Positions 1 to 5,809 are shown, counted from the first letter of the stretch. The stretch: 7,410 nt of DNA from Firmicutes bacterium UBA3930 (GCA_002385885.1 DGEI01000044.1:1-7410); one strand, 5' to 3'. Notes: a model not told the origin generated them from the letters alone. Translations and numbers: made by a program.

Positions 1-277
1 GTCAATACTAAAATTATATATTTGCATTTTTATAGTCTACAATTCATAAAAACCATGATAAACGGACTAAGAATGAATTAATACTTTACATCCATCCTGT
101 CTCCTCAACCCCTATCAAAAATGCCCGTTATCTAATCTGTCAACTCAACCCTACCAATTTTTGAGTTCAAATTTTACCCCAAAATACCCCGTTGATATGT
201 TTCCATGTACGTATTTTAGCCCTTTAGGTCGAGTAGGCAAACTGGATGTAAATTCGGAAACCCGCTTAAATAAACAC
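1..277. other. AT-rich stretch without a recognisable gene
   Basis: I see no open frame with coding character on either strand, no RNA gene and no mobile element. A perfect 7-base inverted repeat (AACTCAA at 142-148, TTGAGTT at 161-167) could form a small hairpin with a 12-base loop. It has no T-tract on the side expected for a terminator of the minus-strand methyltransferase gene ending at 278, so its role is open. No convincing terminator for that gene is visible here. Confidence 0.5.
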
Positions 278-1654
278 TTACAGCCTTGACATCAATACTA
301 CGCACTCAACATGACTGGTATGCGGAAACATGTCTACAGGCTGGACTTCGCCGGGAATATGGCCCGACGCGGCAAGATAACGTAAATCGCGGGCCAGGGT
401 GGCCGGATTGCAGGAGACGTAGATAATGCGCTGCGGCCTGCTCTTCACGATGGCCGCAAGGAGTTCTTCGTCGCAGCCCTTGCGGGGCGGATCAACCACC
501 ACAATGTCCGCCCGATAACCCCGTGCGATTAGTTCGGGCATGAGCTCCTCGGCACGGCCGGTATAGAATTCCACGTTGGTGATTCCATTTAGGCGGGCAT
601 TTTTTCTTGCATCCCTTACAGCGGGTGCATAGGACTCCACGCCGATCACCTTGCCGGCATTTTTGCATAAAAAAAGAGATATGGCACCGCTGCCGCAGTA
701 GAGGTCGAAAATGATCTCTCCGCCTTTTATTTGTGCATAATCCCGGACAAGCTTAAAAAGCACAGCAGCCTGCCGGGAGTTAACCTGAAAGAAAGAGCCG
801 GCAGAGATATGGAAACACAGCCCGTTTAGCTCTTCGACCAGGTAATCCCTGCCCCAGAGCAGGAGATTCTCTTCTCCCAGGACAACATTGCCCCGCCGCG
901 TGTTAATGTTTTGCACGATTCCCACCAGGTTTTTCAAGCGGGAGGCAAGCTGCGTCACCAGATAATCCGCTCCGGGAAGCAAGCGCCCGTTTGTCACCAG
1001 CACCAGGAGCAATTCCTTTTTACTGAAGGATGTTCGCGCAAGAAGGTGTCGCAACAATCCGCTGTGTGTTTGCTCATTATAAATCGGGATCTTCAGCTTT
1101 TCGATCAGCTCACGGGCAACCTCCACAGCTTGTAGGTTAAGGGGGTGCTGGATGAGGCATTCGTGAACATCAACGACTTTATGGCTGCGTTTTTCGAACA
1201 ATCCTATTTTTAAGTTGCCGTTATCATCTGCAACGGGAAACTGAGCCTTGTTGCGGTAGCTCCACGGGTCGTCCATGCCGATGACCGGATTGACTTTTAC
1301 ATGAAGGCCTCCCAGACGCTGCAGCATATCGGCAACTATCTGCCGTTTCCAGTGCAGCTGTTTGCTGTACCGTATATGCTGAAGCTGACAGCCGCCGCAA
1401 ATGCCGTGATGCGGACAGTCAGCTTCCAGGCGGTCTAAAGAGGGACGGTGCAGAGCACATGGCAGGGCACGGGCATAGTTTTTCTTTAACGATATTACTT
1501 CTGCTTCAACCTTATCGCCGGGGGCAGTCCACGGAACAAAAACGGTAAAACCGTCCAGGTGGCTCACCCCTTCCCCCGCATGGTTGAGGCCCTCGATCTC
1601 CACAAGTATCCGTTCACCGGTGGAAAAAGGGATCTTTGTTTTCTCCATTTGCAT
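278..1654 (-). CDS. rlmD: 23S rRNA (uracil-C5)-methyltransferase, RlmD/RumA type
   Basis: SAM-dependent enzyme of the TrmA/RumA family, which makes 5-methyluridine in RNA; in E. coli RlmD acts on U1939 of 23S rRNA, while other family members act on other uridines. The 458 residues fit the family. An N-terminal TRAM-like RNA-binding domain spans about 12-65. Cysteines C80, C86, C89 (pattern CPHHGICGGC) and C166 match the 4Fe-4S ligands. The SAM site is at about 316-329 (FDLYCGSGAISLFL), followed by VVVDPPRKG at 385-393. The nucleophilic cysteine is C415 in YVSCNPATL, and E450 near the C-terminus (HTSHVE) fits the general base. A GGGAG ribosome site lies 4 bases before the first ATG and 10 before a second at 1648, so the start is uncertain by two codons. 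The gene is a single unit diverging from the remnant at 1864. The exact target base is inferred; many Firmicutes carry several paralogues. Confidence 0.93.
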   Translation of the reverse strand: MQMEKTKIPFSTGERILVEIEGLNHAGEGVSHLDGFTVFVPWTAPGDKVEAEVISLKKNYARALPCALHRPSLDRLEADCPHHGICGGCQLQHIRYSKQLHWKRQIVADMLQRLGGLHVKVNPVIGMDDPWSYRNKAQFPVADDNGNLKIGLFEKRSHKVVDVHECLIQHPLNLQAVEVARELIEKLKIPIYNEQTHSGLLRHLLARTSFSKKELLLVLVTNGRLLPGADYLVTQLASRLKNLVGIVQNINTRRGNVVLGEENLLLWGRDYLVEELNGLCFHISAGSFFQVNSRQAAVLFKLVRDYAQIKGGEIIFDLYCGSGAISLFLCKNAGKVIGVESYAPAVRDARKNARLNGITNVEFYTGRAEELMPELIARGYRADIVVVDPPRKGCDEELLAAIVKSRPQRIIYVSCNPATLARDLRYLAASGHIPGEVQPVDMFPHTSHVECVVLMSRL

Positions 1655-1825
1655 CTTTCTCCCTGATTAACAACAATTTGGCGCCAATCGCTTCAATATA
1701 CCCAATCTATTCATAAAGCACCCTTTACAAACTCTTAAACCTTATATCAATAATAACATAAAAATAATAAAAACTTCTCAACTGCTGACATAAAGTTTTT
1801 ACTTCGATAATGTATAACTCTGATG

Positions 1826-1831
1826 TATAAT
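1826..1831 (+). promoter_or_regulatory. Putative sigma-A -10 box upstream of the RibD-C-like remnant
   Basis: A perfect TATAAT lies 33 bases before the start codon at 1864. The -35 position 17 bases upstream (TTCGAT) is poor. An alternative pair is CTGACA (1785-1790) with GATAAT (1806-1811), but its spacing of 15 is short. The start at 1864 also has an AAGGGGG ribosome site 8 bases upstream, so the expression signals of the remnant appear intact although the reading frame is not. Confidence 0.45.
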
Positions 1832-1863
1832 AAAGGAAATATAATTAAAAGGGGGAAAATACC

Positions 1864-2261
1864 ATGAGGCCCAAAGTTATCATGCATACCCAAATAAGCC
1901 TGGACGGCTGTGTTCGAGGTTTTATCGATACAGGCATTTATTATGTAGTTGCCAACCGCTTTAATGCTGATATGGTTCTGTTTGGAAGCGAGACAATCTA
2001 TACGGCGGCAGAGCAATATCCTCCCGAAAATGTAGGATTATTAAGACAGACAGTGGGGGGATTCTGACGAATGTACTCCTTGAGCAAGGTCTTATTGACG
2101 AAATCAGCCTTGTCATATCCCCCTGCCTGGTAGGGACAGGTGAACCGCAGGCTTTCAGAAGCCTGTCACTGGCGAACAGTATTGCGCTGGAGTTGATAAG
2201 CTTTGAATTGTTAGATGATGATCATCTTTCTATAATCTATAAAGTCCGTGCTCGTTTCTGA
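1864..2261 (+). pseudogene. RibD-C / dihydrofolate-reductase-like reductase, internally deleted and frame-shifted
   Basis: Two parts of one reductase gene are joined in different frames. The first part (1864 to about 2030) encodes the N-terminal strand and cofactor region: RPKVIMHTQISLDGCVRGF, then ADMVLFGSETIY, ending near YPPEN. The second part (about 2034-2261) is in another frame and encodes RIIKTDSGGIL, VLLEQGLIDEISLVISP and a terminal stretch to the TGA at 2261. Both halves fit the RibD C-terminal domain family (NADPH-dependent reductases of pyrimidine or pteridine-like substrates, about 215-225 residues). Only about 130 codons remain, so roughly 90 codons of the middle are missing. Read literally, the ATG at 1864 gives a 67-residue product ending at 2067. 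The canonical DSGG motif is already in the second frame, so the break lies upstream of the G6 run at 2055-2060. Substrate cannot be inferred. Confidence 0.82.
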
Positions 2262-2322
2262 AACCGCCTTCATATTATTAAGTTACTCATATTTTTTTCT
2301 TCCTCCTGTTTCCTGTTTCTTT

Positions 2323-2865
2323 TCATTCAACACCAAAAACCTCTGCCCAAGTGTCAATCATTGCGTGCAATTTTTCATGTACGCCACTCCCTATGACATC
2401 CTCTTCATACTGCTCAAATTGTTCGAACAGAAGATTTTGCTCTTGTTCATTAATCGCTTCATCCGCCATCATGAAAAGCACATTGTTTTCCTTCTCAATA
2501 TGCTGGCGCAACAGGTCGCGGTAGAGCGCAGCGGCATTATTGAATCCTTCAATATTTTTTTCATCAAGATTCCAGCCCATTTGTGCAATGTAGTTTCTGC
2601 CCTGAGCATGTTCCTGCAGCATAACACCGACGGGGCCACCCTCGCTAGGGACTCCCTTGTTAACCAATTCTTTAAATAAGAAATTCTCCTCTTTGCCGTG
2701 GTGGCATTTATCTACAAATATCTTGAGGAAATAAACCACCTCACCGTAATAATGAAGCAGGCTTTCAGCATCACGACTACCTGGCTCCATCATTTTGTTA
2801 AGTATTTGTAGGACATGAAGGATGGCCTCGTGTTCCTTCCGAAGATCTTGTGTCGCTTTTCCCAT
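2323..2865 (-). CDS. Hemerythrin HHE-domain protein
   Basis: Probable cytosolic four-helix-bundle protein carrying a non-haem di-iron site; family members bind O2 or NO or take part in redox and iron sensing. The 180 residues contain the expected ligand pattern: H12 in EHEAI, H56 and E60 in CHHGKEE (H-x3-E), H86 in QEHAQG, H122 and E126 in QHIEKEN (H-x3-E). There is no signal peptide, membrane segment or extra domain, so it is a stand-alone HHE protein of usual size. The ATG at 2865 is supported by AAAGGAGG (2875-2882) nine bases upstream. Its 3' end faces the RibD-C-like remnant with only 61 bases between. A hairpin at 2909-2925 separates it from the remnant upstream, suggesting its own transcription, although I see no good promoter. 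Family call is firm; physiological role (oxygen protection, NO response) is not determinable here. Confidence 0.92.
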   Translation of the reverse strand: MGKATQDLRKEHEAILHVLQILNKMMEPGSRDAESLLHYYGEVVYFLKIFVDKCHHGKEENFLFKELVNKGVPSEGGPVGVMLQEHAQGRNYIAQMGWNLDEKNIEGFNNAAALYRDLLRQHIEKENNVLFMMADEAINEQEQNLLFEQFEQYEEDVIGSGVHEKLHAMIDTWAEVFGVE

Positions 2866-2897
2866 TTTTTAAATCCTCCTTTTATTAATTTCCCTCG

Positions 2898-2925
2898 AAA
2901 AAAGCTAAGGACAAAGGGCTTGTCC
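2898..2925 (-). terminator. Possible rho-independent terminator or operator upstream of the hemerythrin gene
   Basis: GGACAA (2909-2914) and TTGTCC (2920-2925) form a perfect 6-base stem with a 5-base loop. Read on the minus strand the hairpin is followed, five bases later, by six T's (the A6 run at 2898-2903). This fits a modest terminator for the minus-strand remnant ending at 2955. Because it also sits 44-60 bases upstream of the hemerythrin start codon, a regulator-binding site is an alternative reading. Confidence 0.45.
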
Positions 2926-2954
2926 AATGTGCTTTGCATTACAATCGGGCAATA

Positions 2955-3263
2955 TTACGGTAGTTTCAGTATGCATCCACCATCGAATTTCTCATTTTCA
3001 ATAAGAATCAAACCGGTATCTGTTTGCGCTAATGTGACGCTGTAAAACCACACATTGTTCTCTGTCTTTTTAGACTGCTCAACAAGTATCGTTCCCTTGT
3101 GGATGCTCCCGTCGTCGGCGAATATCTCAAAGTGTAGCATGCAGCCGCTGGCAACATCGTTGCTGTCGAATACGTCGCCTTCCGATGGTGACCAGAGAAT
3201 GTGCCCGCCCGCCCCATCATTAAGTGGCTGCCGGAATTGCTGTTGCAGTTGGCTTTTTTCTTG
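2955..3263 (-). pseudogene. Coding remnant of unknown function lacking a start codon
   Basis: An open minus-strand frame of 102 codons runs from just after a TAG (3264-3266) to a stop at 2955. No ATG, GTG or TTG occurs before the internal ATG at 3140, yet the 41 codons upstream of that ATG look as protein-like as those after it (GGHILWSPSEGDVFDSNDV, then FEIFADDGSIHKGTILVEQ, ending GGCILKLP). The ATG at 3140 has no ribosome site. The composition is acidic and alternates as in a beta-rich domain, with no membrane segment or signal peptide. I do not recognise the family. It is best read as the 3' part of a gene whose beginning was lost; an intact 61-residue protein from 3140 is the less likely alternative. 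The region upstream is now a promoter-like sequence for the divergent membrane-protein gene. Confidence 0.5.
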
Positions 3264-3270
3264 CTATACT
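3243..3270 (+). promoter_or_regulatory. Putative extended -10 promoter of the membrane-protein gene
   Basis: TGCTATACT at 3262-3270 is an extended -10 element (TGN followed by TATACT, five of six consensus bases). A weak -35 (TTGCAG, 3243-3248) lies 16 bases upstream, which is acceptable for an extended -10 promoter. Transcription would start near 3277 and give a leader of about 35 bases. The element overlaps the broken 5' end of the minus-strand remnant. Confidence 0.5.
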
Positions 3271-3310
3271 GTAAAATACAACTAATAAATGAAATATCCT
3301 TCTGCAGAGA

Positions 3311-4279
3311 ATGGTGCTTAAGATGAATGAAAACAGTGTAAATCTTAAAGATAGAAGCCTGTTGATTAAAATATTAGGCTGGATTTTCTCTTTAGCAGGT
3401 ATCGGTATCGCTTTTTTGGCACCGCTTGAGATATACTGTTTCTACCTTTTTTCATATGGCGGTCGTTTTTATTATGAAGGTTTTGGCTTTGGTTCCTTTA
3501 TGTTTGCTAATATTGCCGGCCAGGTGATAGGTTACTATCTGATAGCATTAATTTTGCTAACTTTGGGATATGGGCACTTAAAAATAAGAAAATGGGTCGC
3601 CAAACTTTCTGTATCCTTGTTATACTTCTGGTTAATTGTAGGTATCCCGCTGATTATAACTGCCTTTTTTATCTTAACAGGGACAAAAGAAATATCAATC
3701 CCCGCATCTTCGATTATACTGGTTGTTTCTATATTGTCTTATGCCGTTTTCCCGCCGCTATTAATTCATTTCTATAAGAATAGAAACGTAGTATATACAT
3801 TTGAAAAGAATGATAAAAAAACCTGCTGGATGGAAAAATTGCCTATTTCCGTCCTGACTATCAGTTGGCTTATTATTTTTTATATAATTGTTTTACATAT
3901 TCTTATCTTATTTAATGGGATTTTCCCTGTATTCGGCACGTTCTTCTATGGACTTAAAGGTATAATTTTACTTGATATTACGATCCTGTGCCTGTCTTTT
4001 CTTGTTTGGGGACTATTGCGATTGCAGTTATGGGCTTGGTGGGGGTCAGTATTCGCATTAGGTATACTTGCAATATCGACAATCATAACATTTGTTAATT
4101 CGAGCTATTCAACCATTCTTGACAATATGAAATTTCCACTAAAAGAGATATTGTTCCTAGGAAATATACCGATACAAGGATATCATTTTGCCATATTTGC
4201 TGGAATACCTCTTATAGTAACATGGATTTTAGCAATTATGTCGAAGAAACAATTTCTTCAAAAGGGGGTTCGGTCATAA
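3311..4279 (+). CDS. Polytopic integral membrane protein of unknown function
   Basis: The 322-residue product is strongly hydrophobic. Likely membrane segments lie at about 18-48 (probably one long helix with a loop), 64-88, 98-121, 130-155, 178-206, 212-235, 238-262 and 280-310, so about eight. Short charged stretches separate them (for example YKNRNVVYTFEKNDKK near 155-170), and the protein ends in a basic tail (KKQFLQKGVRS). No transporter signature, catalytic motif or soluble domain is recognisable, and I cannot name the family. The start is uncertain: ATG at 3311 has only a weak GCAGAGA upstream, and ATG at 3323 (then NENSVNLKDR) is an alternative. An extended -10 promoter lies just upstream, so it is probably a single-gene unit. 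It is AT-rich compared with rlmD, as expected for hydrophobic codons. Its 3' end converges on the TfoX-domain gene, with a long hairpin between. Confidence 0.8.
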   Translation: MVLKMNENSVNLKDRSLLIKILGWIFSLAGIGIAFLAPLEIYCFYLFSYGGRFYYEGFGFGSFMFANIAGQVIGYYLIALILLTLGYGHLKIRKWVAKLSVSLLYFWLIVGIPLIITAFFILTGTKEISIPASSIILVVSILSYAVFPPLLIHFYKNRNVVYTFEKNDKKTCWMEKLPISVLTISWLIIFYIIVLHILILFNGIFPVFGTFFYGLKGIILLDITILCLSFLVWGLLRLQLWAWWGSVFALGILAISTIITFVNSSYSTILDNMKFPLKEILFLGNIPIQGYHFAIFAGIPLIVTWILAIMSKKQFLQKGVRS

Positions 4280-4292
4280 CCGATAAGATTGG

Positions 4293-4343
4293 AAACAATC
4301 AAGGCACGAAAATTTCAACGTAGGGTGCCTTGCTCAATTGTTT
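4293..4343. terminator. Long bipartite hairpin between convergent genes, probable bidirectional terminator
   Basis: CAAGGCAC (4300-4307) and GTGCCTTG (4325-4332) form a perfect 8-base stem with a 17-base loop. A second, outer pairing of AAACAAT (4293-4299) with ATTGTTT (4337-4343) extends it, with four unpaired bases (4333-4336) on one side. Read forward it ends in TTTT, 14 bases after the membrane-protein stop. Read in reverse it ends in ATTGTTT and lies about 90 bases past the TfoX-domain stop. The T-tracts are short, so termination strength is uncertain. Confidence 0.6.
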
Positions 4344-4431
4344 TCAGCAGGGTTTTTACACACACCAATTGGTTAAAATAATACAGCCTTCTGACATTTA
4401 CACCATCAGCCAATCGATTATATATAAATAT

Positions 4432-4686
4432 CTATTTGAATGAGTCAAAAAACCTTTTCAATTCTGCTTTTGTTTCGCAGTCCAAATAATGCCACCTTAT
4501 ACCGCGAATAGCACCTTCAAGTGCGCAAAGTGAATTAAAACAGGTATCTCCTTCAAGCAAACGCAGCTTTATAAATGCTTCTTTACTGCCCACTTGCCTT
4601 AAAGCTTCAGCATCATTTATTCCTGCCTTGACCAGGCGTTTTTCCATTACTTTGCCAATATTCGGCAGGTCGCTCAATCTCTCCAT
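4432..4686 (-). CDS. Stand-alone TfoX C-terminal-domain protein
   Basis: A small 84-residue protein matching the TfoX/Sxy C-terminal domain. It begins with a helix-hairpin-helix-like stretch (LSDLPNIGKVMEKRLVKAGI, about residues 3-22) and has the later pattern CFNSLCALEGAIRGIRWHYL at about 49-68. In TfoX/Sxy this domain sits behind an N-terminal domain and the whole protein promotes competence gene expression; isolated C-terminal domains are common in Firmicutes and have no established role. I chose ATG at 4686 because GATGAGG (4694-4700) ends seven bases before it; the GTG at 4692 lies too close to that site. The ribosome site overlaps the tandem stop codons of the broken AraC-type gene upstream (4696-4701), so the two were probably cotranscribed and translationally coupled. 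All expected core residues appear present and the frame is intact. Confidence 0.85.
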   Translation of the reverse strand: MERLSDLPNIGKVMEKRLVKAGINDAEALRQVGSKEAFIKLRLLEGDTCFNSLCALEGAIRGIRWHYLDCETKAELKRFFDSFK

Positions 4687-4693
4687 ATTCACA

Positions 4694-4700
4694 CCTCATC
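4694..4700 (-). promoter_or_regulatory. Ribosome-binding site of the TfoX-domain gene, overlapping upstream stop codons
   Basis: GATGAGG on the minus strand lies seven bases before the ATG at 4686 and supports that start over the GTG at 4692. It overlaps the TGA TGA pair that ends the upstream AraC-DUF3788 frame, an arrangement typical of translational coupling. Ribosomes starting at the AraC ATG now stop early, near 4898, so coupling may be lost. Confidence 0.6.
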
Positions 4701-5059
4701 AAAAGCGTCTTGTCCCTTTATTTCCTTTTTTACCTCTACGGATAGCGATACATTGCTTAACATCCTCCAGTACCGCGTCATCCGTCACGTTGATCATGAG
4801 CCACTTCTGCCCCATACCGGTTTTTGTTTCGTGATACAACTGCTGCAAATACTCTGTGAAAAAAGGAAGCATCAATTCGGTTTCTGCCTGCTCACGTTCA
4901 CCAATGACAATGAGGTTTCTTCACCAGACGTCGAAACAGACGTTGAAAATAGTAAGGTGATAATGCCGCTACATTTGCAAGAGTTTCTATCTTTATATTC
5001 TCTGACAAATGGTCTTCAATATAGTTTAATGAGTTTTGTATTGCCTCCCATGCATGCAT
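4699..5059 (-). pseudogene. AraC-type regulator with DUF3788-like tail, internally deleted and frame-shifted
   Basis: The 5' part (5059 to about 4916) encodes the start of an AraC DNA-binding domain: MHAWEAIQNSLNYIEDHLSE, then the first helix-turn-helix (IETLANVAALSPYYFQRLFR, about residues 25-44) up to LVKKP. Translation then runs to a premature TGA at 4898-4900. In another frame, 4914-4699 encodes the end of a second domain: IVIGEREQAETELMLPFF, then KWLMINVTDDAVLEDVKQ and a basic tail (RRGKKGNKGTRRF). This resembles the C-terminal half of DUF3788, which I recall as a partner of AraC-type HTH domains in Clostridia. The second helix-turn-helix and the first half of the tail domain are missing, probably well over 100 codons. 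The ATG at 5059 has AGGGAGG seven bases upstream, better than the in-frame start at 5089. DNA binding should be lost. The gene precedes the TfoX-domain gene by 12 bases. Confidence 0.78.
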
Positions 5060-5078
5060 ATTGACGCCTCCCTGTATA

Positions 5079-5106
5079 TAGAATACCACAGATAGAATAC
5101 CACAGA
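5079..5106. repeat. Two tandem copies of a 14-base unit upstream of the AraC-type remnant
   Basis: The unit TAGAATACCACAGA is repeated exactly twice (5079-5092 and 5093-5106), starting 20 bases upstream of the AraC start codon at 5059. A looser third similarity follows (TATAATCACAC). It may be a recent slippage duplication, a paired regulator-binding site (AraC-family sites are often direct repeats), or a duplicated promoter element. The sequence does not decide between these. Confidence 0.6.
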
Positions 5107-5116
5107 TATAATCACA

Positions 5117-5483
5117 CTACTTGTCACACAATGCCCTTTTGAAACATATTACTCCTATTCGTTTTATCTGCATCCTTACGGCGGATTCTGTATGGGCGGT
5201 GTGGGCGAACATTTCTACGGGCTGGACTTCGCCGGGAATATAGCCCGACGCGGCAAGATATGTAGAACGCAGGCCAAAGGGGCCGGGTTGCAGGAGGCGT
5301 AGATAAATGCACTGCGGCCGGCTCTTCACGATGGCCGCAAGAAACTCTTCGCCCACAGCCCTTGCGAGGCGGATCAATCACCACAACGTCCGCCCGACAC
5401 CCCCGGGTGATTAGGTCGGACATGAGCTTCTCGGTATAGTCGGTATGGAATTCCACGTTGCGGCGCGGGCATAGTTTCTCTTA
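5117..5483 (-). pseudogene. Degenerate RlmD/RumA paralogue with a large internal deletion
   Basis: This stretch aligns base by base with the intact rlmD at 278-1654, with most bases identical by eye. Segment 5205-5460 corresponds to about 325-578 (C-terminal third: RADVVVIDPPRKGCG, AAIVKSRPQ, YLAASGYIPGEVQPVEMF, HTAHTE). At 5461-5483 it jumps to the counterpart of about 1465-1487 (the KKNYARA region near the N-terminus). About 0.9 kb, nearly 300 codons including the Fe-S cysteines and most of the SAM domain, is therefore missing. At least three small indels break the rest: one after the PPRKGCG motif, one just before the SCNP motif and one just after it. The SCNP motif is out of frame with its flanks. 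The C-terminal tail differs from the intact gene (AVRMQIKRIGV... to the stop at 5117). It is probably a decayed second paralogue, not a recent copy. No functional product is expected. Confidence 0.88.
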
Positions 5484-5538
5484 CAAAGCATGAGTGAACT
5501 GCTATAAAGCATAAGTTAGGTGCGTTTCACTATCCTTT

Positions 5539-5730
5539 TTATTTGCTGATAATCTCTGCATAAACCAATGTCTGGTTCAATAGTTGGTATGCGACTTCAT
5601 CAAAAGTTACCGGTCCGGCAAACGACGGTGTTGCTTTGCCACCAAGTTCACCATAAAGATAAGCGCCCCGGCAAAAGCGATCATACAGGTGAAAATGACC
5701 CTTTATTAACCCTCTTATTAACTCTCTATA
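5539..5730 (-). pseudogene. Coding remnant of unknown function, C-terminal fragment
   Basis: A minus-strand open frame of 63 codons follows a TAG (5731-5733) and ends at TAA (5539-5541), with no ATG, GTG or TTG start visible. The translation is protein-like: HLYDRFCRGAYLYGELGG, KATPSFAGPVTFDEVAYQ, ending LNQTLVYAEIISK. It reads like the C-terminal end of a larger soluble enzyme. I do not recognise the family. It has no ribosome site and lies between the RlmD-like remnant and the promoter of the hydrolase gene, on the same strand as the other decayed genes. The overlapping plus-strand frame (5568-5762) has poor protein character. It is either the tail of a lost gene or, less likely, chance open frame. 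Confidence 0.42.
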
Positions 5731-5734
5731 CTAA

Positions 5735-5763
5735 TGGACAGGTATCAGGAGTTTATTTATAAT
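5735..5763 (+). promoter_or_regulatory. Sigma-A-type promoter of the hydrolase gene
   Basis: TGGACA (5735-5740, five of six bases of the -35 consensus) is followed after exactly 17 bases by TATAAT (5758-5763, a perfect -10). Transcription would start near 5770 and leave a leader of about 40 bases before the ATG at 5810. A second TATAAT lies at 5765-5770 without a good -35. No operator-like repeat is evident. Confidence 0.75.
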
Positions 5764-5809
5764 ATATAATGTAAATATAACACTACATTACCATTTAAGG
5801 AGAATAGAG

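Noticed and set aside
142..167. Small hairpin as terminator of rlmD
   Set aside because: No T-tract follows on the minus strand and it lies more than 100 bases past the stop codon.
911..1135. Plus-strand open frame of 74 codons
   Set aside because: It lies wholly inside the intact rlmD gene on the opposite strand, has no ribosome site and no recognisable protein character.
1747..2016. Minus-strand open frame of 89 codons
   Set aside because: Antisense to the start of the RibD-C-like remnant; no ribosome site and no family resemblance.
2055..2060. G6 run as a programmed frameshift or sequencing slip in the reductase gene
   Set aside because: The motif upstream of the run is already in the downstream frame, and a large middle segment is missing, so a one-base slip cannot restore the gene.
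2248..2679. Plus-strand open frame of 143 codons
   Set aside because: Antisense to the hemerythrin gene, whose metal ligands are all intact; the plus-strand translation looks like a chance hydrophobic frame.
3029..3220. Minus-strand frame of 63 codons beginning ATGATG
   Set aside because: It overlaps the 2955-3263 frame in another phase and its translation is low in protein character; the other phase is far more convincing.
4364..4373. Perfect 10-base palindrome ACCAATTGGT
   Set aside because: Short palindromes of this size occur by chance in AT-rich intergenic DNA, and no second copy marks it as an operator.
4753..5064. Plus-strand open frame of 103 codons
   Set aside because: It is the antisense of the AraC-DUF3788 remnant; the minus strand encodes recognisable domain sequence on both sides of the break.
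5568..5762. Plus-strand open frame of 64 codons
   Set aside because: No ribosome site and unlikely composition; the minus strand carries the more convincing remnant, and its 3' end overlaps the hydrolase promoter.
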